NCBI GenBank assembly: GCA_037951105.1
Contig: JBAMJV010010655.1
Coordinates: forward strand, 29,197-93,196
Direction of reading: 5' to 3'
DNA: 64,000 nucleotides
Source: Echinarachnius parma
Lineage: Eukaryota > Echinodermata > Echinoidea > Clypeasteroida > Echinarachniidae
Every line of letters starts with the position of its first letter. Position 1 is the stretch's first letter. A program made the translations under genes and the position numbers. Below the pieces are notes generated by a model. That model was not told the origin of the DNA, did no database searches, and saw nothing but the letters and a program-made list of their open reading frames with translations. This document shows positions 24,554 through 52,563 of this stretch, in pieces.

Positions 24554-25850
24554 ATGTTAATCTCGGATAAAACAGGGCAAAATATAATCAACAGTGTGTT
24601 ATATCCTACAGCCTTAAATTTTCCCGAGGGCGGAAACGTGAAGAGAAATTTACCGGCAAGAAAAAATTATTTGGAAATTCGATCTACAAGTATTTTTTTA
24701 ATTACTAATCACAATACATTGCAATTATGCCATGTTAATCAAGTCAAGCTGATGTTTTCTGCACATGAAATGAAAATGAGTCAGGGCTCAGGCGCTATCA
24801 AATGGCTGACCAATTTAGTAGCGACAACAAACACCATTTATTGCAACGTACGTGTACATAATATCAATTACATTCAAATGGCGCGTTTTACTATAATATT
24901 GAGACTGTTTCCTCATTTTGTTAATCATGTTAACCAACAAAACCTGCCCGATAAAACGTATTTTCAATGACTTACCCTGATAAATGTTGCCTAATTAATA
25001 GTTTCGGTCCAGAAGTCTGAATGTTATCCTTTGTAATAATTGGCAAAACAATGATTTTTGGAAGATCTTGTATAGATGCACCTCGTCTCAGATTCCAGCA
25101 AGTCCATGTGTACACTACGTAATCATAACGTTCATATTATATCTGTACATATTATAGTTCATTATCATGATACACACGCATTCACGAATCTAGATGAATG
25201 GTGCCTAAGGGTGATAGGGGCCTTTATAGCTGAGCATTTCGCAATTACTATTCGCGAGTTAATACTTAATTTAAGTAGTGTTCAAACAAATAAAAATATC
25301 AGTATCATTCGATTCCTTCAAATTTTCCAAGTTGTCTTTAATTTGTTTATAGCTAAGCGAGCGGAACAACATGGTTGTTACATTATTATAGCTAAAGAAC
25401 AACGTGTCCATAATGTGCTGGAGGCAGGCTGGTGGCTGACTTACCTGACTATAAAAGCCAATGATTACCGGGTAAACTAAAGTTGGCGGAACTTAGCTAT
25501 CAGTTTTGGCAATTGATGAGTACATTATGTTTGCGCTTCGCACATTAAAGGTTGAAATAAATGAAATAACACGCATTGAAATGAAATAAAATGAAATTAA
25601 ATTAAATGAAATTAAATGAAATGAGTGAAATAAAAGGAAATTAAATAAAATGATATTATGAAATTTATTAAATAAATTAAATTTAATGAAATAAAGTAAA
25701 ATGAAATTGAAATTAAATTGAAATTGTAATGTATTGAAATGAAATAAAATGAAATAGAACAAAATAAAATGAAATTATTTAAAATGAAATGATTTATGAA
25801 ATAAAATGCAATAAAATAAAATTAAATGAAATTAAGTTAAATCTGTTCCG
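24554..25850. repeat. Right copy of segmental duplication with long (GAAAT)n tract
   Basis: 24,785-25,130 pairs with 14,460-14,790. 25,290-25,550 pairs with 19,970-20,345. 25,555-25,850 is a degenerate AT-rich pentanucleotide tract based on GAAAT. An apparent open frame at 24,554-24,970 is covered by the duplicated non-coding sequence and shows no recognisable domain. Confidence 0.65.
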
Positions 25851-26197
25851 CATGTCACCCAATGATGGGTACTGGAGAAAATAAACCTCAATCTAACATT
25901 ATACTATTAACAGCTACATGTATCTACAGTATATACAGAATGTACATGATATTGATGCTGGTTCCTTAATAAACTGCAATGGTAACCATGGTAACATAAA
26001 CAAAGAAAAAGTAAATGAAAGTACAAGTGAAACAATAATAATAACGACAATAATAAATTATTCACCAAGTATTTAACACATGATCCTACAGGGTTAAATA
26101 AGTATAGGTGCCAAAGGTGCCAGCTTAGACATAAGTGGGAATTCCGAAAAAAGGGCTTGTCATGCGGCTTTTTTGTTTACTAAACGTATAGCCTACA

Positions 26198-26450
26198 CCT
26201 GGGCCCATATTCATGAAAGCCCGCTAGCCTAGTTTCTTGCTAAGTCCATTTTTGATGACGTGGCTAAGAATTATACGCAATATTTTTAAGTTGCTAACGA
26301 AGGTTAACTTAGTCGGTAGCTAAGGCTTACACAGTTGACCCTATTAAAGTTGGGGACTAGGAAAAGTGTGTGTTGCTCAATTAACGGCACATTAAAAATA
26401 CACTTAGCAAGGAACTATAGATAGCGGGGTTTCATGAATATGGGCCCTGG
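26198..26450. mobile_element. TIR element with GGGCCCATATTCATGAAA ends
   Basis: The left end is CCTGGGCCCATATTCATGAA and continues AGCCCGCTA. The right end reversed is CCAGGGCCCATATTCATGAA, then ACCCCGCTAT. About 253 bp. A further half-end (gggtttatgaataatgggct) follows at about 26,484, suggesting a second decayed copy. Confidence 0.85.
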
Positions 26451-26646
26451 GAAACAAACATTTAGCATGGAGCTATAACGACGATGGGGTTTATGAATAA
26501 TGGGCTCTGATACAATGATAGCGAAGATTGAACGGGCTGCATGACACGGTCTGATTATTTTAGTGGGCCCTTATAAGGCAGTAATTTCCCACCCTTTTCT
26601 TGGAATTTCGGTCTCATGTAAAACAAAAACAACACTTTCCATAAAA

Positions 26647-26889
26647 TGTGACCGGCTATAGCAAAACCCTGCACTTCAGTTGTCGGTCAAAATCAAAATG
26701 TAGATTTTCGTATACCATAACAAAGACTTCAACACAATCTTTCATTTGATGCTTTGTTATAACTAATTGGTCAATAATTGGCGAAGATATGATTGTTTCA
26801 ATTTTACACACATTGTGTGAACTTAAAATGCCCATTTCTTCAAAACATGAATTACCGACAAGTGCCGGGTTTTGCTATAGCCAGTCACA
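26647..26889. mobile_element. TIR element with TGTGACYGGCTATAGCAAAA ends
   Basis: Left TGTGACCGGCTATAGCAAAA then CCCTGCACTT. Right, reversed, TGTGACTGGCTATAGCAAAA then CCCGGCACTTGTCGG. The 243-bp element has no coding content. Confidence 0.85.
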
Positions 26890-27687
26890 AATGTTATAAT
26901 GAAATCTCGATTTTGTTTGTGTTAGGCTGAGTAGCCAAACCATACATGTACAGCCAGGCCGCAGTTTTCCATAAAAAAGGGGGGCGGGGGTCAGTGTGAT
27001 AACTTACCTTTCTGCCTCCCCATAATTATACACACCCATGCATGAGGTGTTTGACAACGCATTGAGAAAAGCATCCAATTATTCGAGCACTGATGATTTC
27101 TATAAAAACAAAATAATTATAGCTCTTTTTTGGTCAAAAGTAGGCTACTATTTTTGTTGAAGCGAAGAGTCAGATTCGATGTCATCCTATTCAAGAAGGC
27201 AACACTGCGAAGTATTTCTTGTTTGAATATTGTACTAGTTTTCTGTAAAAGTGTGTAGATTTCAAGATATTGGTTCGAAAATGCCAGGGCAAAATAAAAG
27301 TGCACTTGAAAGTTGAAAAGGCTTCAAAATAAACCTGGCACAGGGGGAGCGGCGTGGCACTCGGCAGTTTTGGCAGAATAGGGGGTATAGCCTAGGCCTG
27401 AATAAAATTGGCGCACTCCAAAACGTTTTGCGCATACAGAACCATGAGGTAATTTTGGTTCCGTAAGTGGTGTAATTAATTGTACTGTTTATGAATAGAC
27501 AATCCTTTGCAAAGTGCTGGGCATTGTTTTGATATCACACAACGGTATACCAAAACATAATACATGTAATAATGTGTTGTTCAATACCTGATGGTCCCAC
27601 AAATTATTTTATAGCCTATCGAACTTTTTTGTCTAGATCACGGACCATAATCCGTTCGTCCTAGGTAGTCTCCGTCTGCAGACTCAT

Positions 27688-27893
27688 GAACCCATGTTTT
27701 AGTATACAAATGATGCACAGGCATGAGTGGATCGGTACGAATTGGATGCACGAGTTTAACTTTGGTATGGTTTAAACCCACGAGCGCAGCGAGTGGGTTT
27801 TAGACCATTTCCAAAGTTAAAAGAGTGCATACAATTCTTACCGATCCACGAAATATGCCTGTGCAGCATTTGTTTTATAAAATGGGCGCGAAA
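27688..27893. mobile_element. Foldback element with palindromic centre
   Basis: Left arm includes atgcacaggcatgagtggat and tttaactttggtatggttta. The right arm repeats them inverted (gaccatttccaaagttaaa, gatccacgaaatatgcctgt). The arms meet at cccacgagcgcagcgagtggg, giving an almost loop-free hairpin of about 200 bp. Confidence 0.8.
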
Positions 27894-27943
27894 AAATGTG
27901 AAAATCAGACTTTTTCCCAGTAATGGCTAAATTGGCTAAATTT

Positions 27944-28025
27944 ACCGACCCATGGCTTCAAAAGTACCGACCCATGGCTTCAAAAGTACCGACCCATGGC
28001 TGCAAAAGTACCGACCCATGGCTGG
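27944..28025. repeat. 22-bp minisatellite, about 3.7 units
   Basis: Unit ACCGACCCATGGCTTCAAAA plus GT, repeated exactly every 22 bp from 27,944 with one or two substitutions. It is directly tandem with no spacers. Confidence 0.9.
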
Positions 28026-28373
28026 GAAAAAAATTGATTCACATTTTAATTTTTTTTTTTTTTTAATTATAAAGTTTTGTTTATATTAATAAAAATGAAA
28101 AAAATGAAAAAAAAATCAGATTAAAAAAATTTTTTATTTTTTTTAGATGAAATAAAAAAATTTATATCAATTTTAACAGAAATATTTTTTTAAATGATAT
28201 ATTTTTTTTTTACTAAAGTGAGCCATGTATCAGTAAAAAACTTTTACATGCTAATTGACCAATCAGAATGCAGGGATTCTTCTACCCATTTTATAATACA
28301 TGATGATGTGTTTTTAATAATATATTTTTTCCATAATATATTTGTTCTGAACTTGTTGGTGGAATGGACCGCG

Positions 28374-28938
28374 TTAAAGGGGTAGTTCAGTTTTTTGCAC
28401 AAAATAATTTTCTTGTGAGATAATGAAAATCTGAAAATTTGAAACAGAATAAACTTAATTTGATCAAAATCGGTTTAGAAACGGCTGAAATATCAATAAA
28501 TATCCGATCGGAATAAATCTGGGCCCCAGATTTATTCCGATCGGATATATTTATTGATAATTTAAAAAAAAAAATAAAAAATGCTTATACTTTATCAAAA
28601 GAGGTTTTTAAATACATTGTAGTAATGTGTTGATGATCTCTCTATTTAATCATTACATGTATTTCAACAAAACATCACATGCATAATCTTGTATGAAAAA
28701 TGGTTGAAAGTGACAAGTGACTTGAAACCAATGCTTTTTTTAGAGAGCGCCCTTTTGTGTTTAATGGCTCTTTTTGAATGATAACAGGCTGTTTACTTGT
28801 CGTTTGTGATTTTCTATACCTTTCGAGCATTATTTTGTGGAGTTATAACTATTAGTTTGTAATTTTATTGTGCAGGTTTTGGTTACTAAAGCTCAGCCTT
28901 ACCAATACCATGACTTGTACCAAAACTGTACTATTTCT
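28374..28938. mobile_element. TTAA MITE family A abutting the PSMD2 leader
   Basis: Starts TTAAAGGGGTAGTTCAGTTT. The right end is degenerate (accaaaactgtactatttctgg instead of the usual ...ACTACCCCTTTAA). A near-perfect palindrome with 24-bp arms lies at 28,500-28,548, centred on CTGGGCCCCAG. It shares aactattagtttgta and gagttataac with other members. The right end lies about 65 bp before the PSMD2 ATG. Confidence 0.82.
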
Positions 28939-29002
28939 GGGCGACTATGTGAATAGCGCCATCTACGGTTGAGAGGTGCAATTCACAATTCCCGATATCA
29001 TC
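28939..29002 (+). promoter_or_regulatory. PSMD2: PSMD2 5' leader / proximal upstream region
   Basis: The 64 bp between the MITE right end and the start codon read tgaatagcgccatctacggt...gatatcatc ATGG. There is no TATA box. No in-frame ATG lies within these 64 bp. The transcription start cannot be placed by eye. The core promoter must lie in this short segment, in the MITE itself, or upstream with an untranslated first exon. Confidence 0.4.
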
Positions 29003-46567
<17,565 letters not shown>

Positions 46568-46748
46568 GAGGACTAGACTCGTAGGACAGTCCTTTTTACC
46601 ATCCATTTCTTCATTCATCATTCAGGAGAAGTAGACAAGGAAGAAATTGGCTCAATATGCTGGACAAAAAAAATGGTCATCAAATTTTTGTACCATCTTT
46701 ATTTCACCCACTGATGAAAAGACAAAACTAAGAACAATATTAAGTTAA

Positions 46749-46857
46749 TGGACTAGACTCGTACAACAGTCTTCATCTGTATTTCTTTTGAGAGACCCAA
46801 ACTTTGAACAATGAGATGAATAGACTTGAAGGACAGTCTTTTTCACCTCTCGTTATA
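46749..46857 (+). pseudogene. Two decayed copies of the PSMD2 stop-codon region in the 3' flank
   Basis: ggactagactcgtacaacag (46,749 on) and gacccaaactttgaacaatg (46,794 on) followed by agacttgaaggacagtcttt repeat the sequence around the true stop (aacccaaacttcgagcaatg aga...ggacagtccttttt, 46,548-46,600). Spacing is about 180-250 bp. A candidate AATAAA polyadenylation signal lies at 47,784-47,789. Confidence 0.85.
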
Positions 46858-47294
46858 CTTCTTCACATGTTATACTTGGTATTACCCCTCAAGCAAAAGA
46901 CAAAGAATTGATTAAACGGAAGGAATACTGACACTTTCTTCCCCTTTATTCACCATCTTGTTGTTTCTCGACTATGAAAAAAACGAATTTTTTAACATTT
47001 GCTATTCATCATACATATGTTAAGTCAAAGACCTATAGTTAATTGTTTGTATTAAATACAAAAATGCTTGAGGCCATTTACATAATTAATTGTTCAGTTA
47101 TCTACTCCCCCCCCCCTTCTTTGGCATACAAATTGAAAAAAAATACAATTTAAACAATCTGAATAAACTATTTATACATGTAGCAAATAATGAGTTTGTT
47201 ATGATGGTGTTATTTATGAGAAGATTCCATTATACTAAGATGAAAGCAATTGAAAAAGAAAAGAGAAATTAATTATGTGATTTATATGGAAATG

Positions 47295-47610
47295 AAAGTT
47301 CTTTTGGCTCATGAGGGCGGCACCTATCTCTGATTCCATAGCCCGAGGCCAAATTAGAGAACTGTCAGTAGTGTGTCATGGGTTCAATTCCCAACCGCGG
47401 CACATGTGTCCTTCAGCAAGACACTTTATCCACATTTGCTGCTCTCTACCCAGGTGTAGTAAATGGGCACTTGGCAGGAATTTATTCCTTGAAATGCTTC
47501 AGCGCTTGAATGAGGCTGCTCGGCTAAAGCCAAGGTAATAATGTTCAGAGTGCTTTGAGGCTTAATTGTAAAAAAGCGCTATAAAAAAATGGACAATTAT
47601 TATTTTTATT
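47295..47610 (+). mobile_element. tRNA-derived SINE, decayed head
   Basis: Contains gtgtccttcagcaagacact...gctctctacccaggtgtagt and the tail gcgctataaaaaaatgg, as in 39,079-39,418. The B-box-like gggttcaattcccaacc is near 47,380. The A-box is poor. Confidence 0.75.
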
Positions 47611-48184
47611 AGTGAAAGCTACAGAAGAGGATAATCCTCCTGTAGCTCTGTACATTTCAACTTGCTCTTCACTTTTTTATGAATGAGCACCCAACTCTAA
47701 TTAACAATAATCCACCAAACCTTGTAAGTTTATGAGGAAAGTATTCAATAATGTTTTTTTTTCTTCAGTGGAACGTTATTTGAAATAAAGAATTTGGGAT
47801 AATGATGATGATATGCATGGAACTTAGTTCTCATGTGCACTCAGTAATTTATGAAGATATTTCTCAGAACGGAGAAATTGGCCATGTAAACTTCACACCG
47901 TTTCAAACGCTTGAAAAAATATAATTATTCTGTCATGTTAGCTTTGAAGAAAAGAATATCGGATGCTGATGGTACGTATGCATGGAACCTATTTTGTAGA
48001 TATAAAAACTGTACATGTATTTGTTATGTTGGATACTTTGTAACTCTGACAAGAATTTGAGAATTCTTCAACCTGTAATAGACATGTAAAACATGATTGT
48101 GAAAATAAAATGTGAATTCTCTTTTTGTGGAAACGCGTAATTGTGTGTATTAGTCAATTTCTGTATTCATATACATGTACATGC

Positions 48185-48370
48185 ACAGTCAAACCTTTGT
48201 ATAGTAACCACCTATTAAAGAGAAACAACGAAAGTGACCACTGTAGACAGATGACCTCTATAGGCAGTTTTATACCACTGTTTATTCTCCGTAGGGGATC
48301 ACTTTCGTGTTCACCATTATAGGCAGGTTGGCTGCTATAGACAGGTGGGCACTAAAACAGGATTGACTGT
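48185..48370. mobile_element. CAGTCAAACC-family TIR element
   Basis: Left cagtcaaacctttgtatagt and right (reversed) acagtcaatcctgttttag. The interior repeats accactgtagacaga/ctatagacaggtgg motifs. Related to 38,904-39,070 and 60,693-61,107. Confidence 0.75.
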
Positions 48371-48547
48371 ACATGTACATGTATTTCTTTTGTTCAAATG
48401 GTTGAATTGAGGATGAAATTATATCACTCTGTGATAGACAGTTTATTTTTGGTTTAGATAGAGGGCGCTTCAAGAAATACTTTTTGTGAGGTAATGGAAA
48501 ACTAAGTGCCAATTTTGGCACATAAGGCGGCGCCTACCACGAATTAT

Positions 48548-48885
48548 TAAACCGTAGGATGGCAACTGGAGATTGATGAATTATTCATAAGCAGCTATGT
48601 AGGTCAAGGGCTACTCATGAATATTCATAACTTAGATTAGGGGTTGGGTGAGTTTGAGGATTATAATCACAATGAGACCGTTCTGACCAGCAGCAATTTA
48701 CGTGGCCTAATGGTCATGCTGTGGACTTCAACACTTCTTGATAACATGGGTTCGAATCCTCTGTTCTTCTTTAATAAGTGTTGAGTAGCGGTTTATTTAG
48801 TAAAAGTATCATGCACAGTTTTCACTAAGGTCTGAAAACTGTGTCCAACATCACTGCTCATCTCCAGTTGCCACCCTACGGTTTA
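48548..48885. mobile_element. 338-bp TIR element enclosing a tRNA-like promoter
   Basis: Ends taaaccgtaggatggcaact...ggagat and its inverse (atctccagttgccaccctac...ggttta) match 25 of 26. Inside, 48,697-48,765 reads tggcctaatggtcatgct ... gggttcgaatcc, resembling Pol III A and B boxes. Either a SINE sits inside a MITE or the element is a chimera. Confidence 0.8.
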
Positions 48886-49021
48886 AAAATGTGCGCGCCT
48901 ACCTCCAATTTATGGGGGACCAGTCCTCTGGTAACTTATGTGATTAACTTTCCCTTCTCCATTCTATAAATGCTGATTGCCTGGCGAGAAGGCAGGAGGT
49001 GCCATTTTTAAAGTCTTTGGT

Positions 49022-49098
49022 ATAACCCAGTCTGGGTTCGAACCCGGGAACTCCTGTGCATGAGGCAGACACTCTAACCACTAAGCCAGACCAGGCTA
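49022..49098 (-). mobile_element. tRNA-like sequence (CAT anticodon position), probably SINE head or pseudo-tRNA
   Basis: The minus strand reads ctggcttagtggttagagtg...gggttcgaaccc, with an anticodon loop CTCATGC. The acceptor and T stems do not pair well and the anticodon stem has a C-A mismatch. I do not call it a functional tRNA. Confidence 0.5.
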
Positions 49099-49115
49099 GA
49101 ACTGCAGTATTCCCT

Positions 49116-49648
49116 TTAAAGGGGTAGTTTAGTTTTGGTAGAGAGGGCGCTGCACATCACAATTTTTTTGTGAGGTAATGAAAAACTGAGTGTCGAATTA
49201 GAGAGAACATGCAATTTTAATGGCAGAATAAACTTTATTTGGTCAAAATCGACCCAGAAACGGCTGAAATATCAATAAATATATCTGATCTTATAATTAT
49301 TTGGGGCCCAAATAATTAGATGATTTTTTCAAAAAATTATAAAAATGCTTGCACTTTTTCAAAAGCTTTTTAAAAATAGTTGTTGATGATCTCTCTATTT
49401 AATCATTATTTCAATAAAACATCACATACATAATTTTGTATGAAAAATGGTTGAAACCAATGCCTTTTAAGAAAGCGCCCTCTTGAGTTTTAATGGCTCT
49501 TTTTGAATGATAACAGGCTTTTTACTTAGTCGTTTGTAATTTTGTATACATTTCGAGCATGGTGGAGTTATAACCATTAGTTTATAGTGTTACTGTCCAG
49601 GTTTGGTTACTAAAGTTCAGCCTTACCAAAACTAAACTACCCCTTTAA
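49116..49648. mobile_element. TTAA MITE family A, cleanest copy
   Basis: Starts TTAAAGGGGTAGTTTAGTTT and ends AAACTAAACTACCCCTTTAA, a nearly perfect inverted pair at TTAA. A central palindrome around aattatttggggcccaaataatt (49,297-49,319) repeats the GGGCCC-centred hairpin seen in the family. Size 533 bp. Confidence 0.92.
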
Positions 49649-50846
49649 TATACACAACTAAGCCAACATAAAAGAAAAATACTTTGATTTCAATGAAGTA
49701 GAATATGAATTTAACAAGATTTTACTACTCAGTTTAATATAAAGGCAGTTAACACAAACAGTAATACACAGTCAATATAGATTTGGTCTGAATTACGTAT
49801 AAATTTACAATTTCTTATTTGTATAGATTTATGATTTGTTATGATACATCAAGGTTTAGAAAATTATAAATGTGATTAGATGAAAATCCATACAGAAACA
49901 TATCAAAGTAAGATAAGAAAGAGCACCAATATTTATTTAGGTACACTGTTTTTGTACAATTGATTACATTTCAACAAAATTAAAAGAACAAGGCACAAAT
50001 TATGTCATTAAAATCAAACATTTTCTTTACCTTCTTTTAATCACAAACATTTGTATATGACATTTTTAAAAGAAGAATATGAACCGTTCTAATAAATAAG
50101 CTACAATTATTTACAATCAGAATCATGTTAAATAGAAAATGTTTGAATAACAAACATTATTTGCTAATATCAAAATGCAAACATATCTACATGCCTATAC
50201 TTCTATGCTTATCACATTAACAACTGCATAACTAATTTAATAACACTTTTTTGTACAGAAACATGGAATGTTTGCCATCTTTAATAAATCATAGTGCATA
50301 AGAGTATTAGAACGCGACAAAATTACACACAAAAATCAATATTACTTGTTACATATTTCAGTTCATTGGTGTAAAATAAGTATAGAGCAGAAAACATGAA
50401 TCGATTCATGTATACTGTAAATAACACACAAATATTTAAAAATATTTTATATGGACGGATCAAACCCAGGAAAGACAATATTTCTAATACATTGGGCGTA
50501 CATGTACACAAGAAAGACATTTACCAACGTCAAATTAATTTGCACAGAGAGGATATTTTAGGTCTATTAAAAATGCCAACTTCAGGTAAATGCTATAAAT
50601 ACTTTAAATACATTAAGTGGAATGTCTTTCAAGTTTCAAGCTCTTTCTTATTGTGTATTAGGAACTTTCTAAAAGTTACAAATGATACATTCAACAAAAA
50701 TCTCAAAAATGACAATAAAACAATGGTGAAAGTCTTTTTCTATGTAGAGCACTTCCTTATGTTATGATACCAGTGGGTTTGCGTACATGTGCGTGCAATA
50801 TGTTGCTTAAACGTTGTAATAACAATATCAAATACAACATAAGAAG
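49649..50846. other. Gene-free AT-rich intergenic stretch
   Basis: No gene, RNA or clear element. An open frame at 50,396-50,767 encodes no recognisable domain, has the base composition of the surrounding intergenic DNA, and lacks splice or similarity support. Confidence 0.5.
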
Positions 50847-51591
50847 TTAAAGGGAGCGTTGAGTATTGGTATTTTCCGAAGTGCCCCCCAAAAATTAATT
50901 GTAACTGATTTGGTTGATTTCAATTCCATGTGAAAGATCATTAAAAGAAACATGGGAAATAATAATAATTCCCATTCAAATGCTCTCATTGTTGTGAAAT
51001 TTGCTTTCAAAATATAATATAAAAGTGATTGACGTCCGGACATCACTTTTAGAGAATGCTAGCGCGAAGCGCTAGCGTTCTAGGTCCTCCTATGCTTACC
51101 GCGCATGTACAATGTGTATCGCCATCGCCGTTCGCATCGCCGCGGCGGCCATGCAGCGCATCGCGATCATCTTTCGTTCAAAATCTGTTCCGAGTCGCGC
51201 TAACACACGGAGAGAAGTCGAGGAGGCGCATAAATCACTGATTTTTAGCGGAATGGAGGGAAAAACCATAATTTTAATCCAACCGATAGTTGGATCACAT
51301 ATTGGAGAATGAATCGGTGGTAATCATATGTATAATTTTTAAGCACAATTAGCGTGCAAAAAAATTTTCAGTTTCAGTCCCGTATTAGGAGGACCTAGAA
51401 CGCTAGTGCTTCGCGCTAGCGTACTCTTAGAGTTAATTTGACCTTTGAGTTGTAACAGGGGCTTTACTTTGTCGTTTGTAATTGTGTATACTTTTCGAGC
51501 ATGGTGGAGTTATAACTATTAGTTTGCACCGTAATGGTGCAGGTTTTGGTTACTAAAGTTAAGTTTGACCAATACTCAACTATCCCTTTAA
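50847..51591. mobile_element. TTAA MITE (family A relative) carrying a nested foldback
   Basis: Left TTAAAGGGAGCGTTGAGTAT and right (reversed) TTAAAGGGATAGTTGAGTAT, at TTAA. The interior right part matches family A (gagttataactattagtttg). A 363-bp foldback is inserted at its palindromic centre (aaaagtgattgacgtccgga...). Confidence 0.85.
51058..51420. mobile_element. GC-rich foldback whose ends are themselves palindromic
   Basis: The 35-bp ends begin gctagcgcgaagcgctagcg and continue ttctaggtcctccta. The other end is the inverse with one mismatch. The first 19 bases are also a stem-loop on their own (gctagcgc/gcgctagc), so each terminus can fold separately. The loop holds a CpG-rich block (cgccatcgccgttcgcatcg...), unlike the AT-rich surroundings. 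Confidence 0.88.
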
Positions 51592-51627
51592 ACAAAAAAT
51601 ATAAAGAATGGTAAAACAAGGTAAAAG

Positions 51628-52480
51628 TCTTTATCTAATGCTCGTCGTACAGATACCAATTATGTTAAGATCCCCCTGATCTGTGTGCAGTACATCAAAT
51701 TCATGTTGTTATTAACAAAAATCAAATTACAAATAAGAAGTTACAAACAAAAATGAATAGAGAAGGGATAAACAATGGTGAGAAAAAAAAGCTCTTTTGT
51801 ATGACATGTGTGAGATGTCTCGCATACATATACCAGTAGTTTAGGTCCCACTATTTTGCACACATTATTTTGCCTCTATGCTGTAATATCAAAGTGCACA
51901 ATATAAGTCATCAACAATATTGCAAATAAGACATTCAAGAATAGATCAACATTACCGTAATGTGGTCAAGGGTAATACTCTTCTATCTAAAGCTCTTCCT
52001 AATGTCGGGGAACACATGCCTCATGTACTGTATACCAGTAGTCATGATCACCTCTCGTTTGTGCGCAGTATGTTAACTTCATGTTGTTTTAACAACATGC
52101 ACATCATACATGTTACAAAATCAAATTTCAAATTAGAAGTTAAACAAACAATGTTGAGACAGTATCAATACTTATGGGTATAATACATTAATCCAAACAT
52201 ATAGAGAAACTGACCAGAAATATATAATATGATTGAAAAAGAGCAAAGAAAATGGGATTCCAACGTGATTCGAACTTGAGGCCTCCGAATGGCTAAACCG
52301 GTGCTCTTACCGACTGAGCTAAAACCCTAGCTATAGATAACCCTAGTATAATACATGGCGACAGTCTTCTATCTAAAGCTCTTCCTGACGTCGTGAATCA
52401 GGTGTCAAACCTACATATACTGTCCAGTAGTTAAGATCTCCTCTGGTTTGAGTGCAGTACGTCGATTTTATGTTGTTGTA
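51628..52480 (-). pseudogene. Three decayed copies of the CNST terminal exon in the 3' flank
   Basis: Plus-strand ctatctaaagctcttcctaa...ccagtagt...atctcc...gtgcgcagta...cttcatgttgtt recurs at about 52,369, 51,983 and 51,632. It matches the true last exon at 52,564-52,680 (stop codon end first). Spacing is 195, 386 and 351 bp. The intervening 3'-flank sequence (gcgaataagacattaaacaa) is duplicated as well. Confidence 0.88.
52262..52336 (-). mobile_element. tRNA-like element inside the terminal-exon array
   Basis: The minus strand shows tagctcagtcggtaagagca (A-box-like) and caagttcgaatcac (B-box-like). Acceptor and T stems do not pair, so it is a tRNA-derived repeat fragment rather than a gene. 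Confidence 0.55.
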
Positions 52481-52563
52481 TCAAAGTGAACAATATGATA
52501 CATTAAAACATTGCGAATAAGACATTAAACAAAAGTTCAACATTGGACGGTTATCAAGGGTCT

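Noticed and set aside
24554-24970. 138-codon open frame
   Set aside because: Overlaps a non-coding segmental duplication whose other copy (14,460-14,790) does not preserve the frame.
25493-25762. Phe/Ile/Asn-rich open frame
   Set aside because: Translation of the GAAAT pentanucleotide tract.
27944-28025. Possible CRISPR-like regular repeat
   Set aside because: Units are directly adjacent 22-mers without spacers, in a eukaryotic genome; an ordinary minisatellite.
49022-49098. Functional tRNA-Met(CAT)
   Set aside because: A/B boxes and anticodon loop look right, but the acceptor, T and anticodon stems have mismatches; more likely a tRNA-derived repeat.
50396-50767. 123-codon open frame in the convergent spacer
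   Set aside because: No recognisable domain, AT-rich like its surroundings, no splice or similarity support; chance open frame.
52262-52336. Functional tRNA on the minus strand
   Set aside because: A-box and B-box are present but no acceptor or T stem forms.
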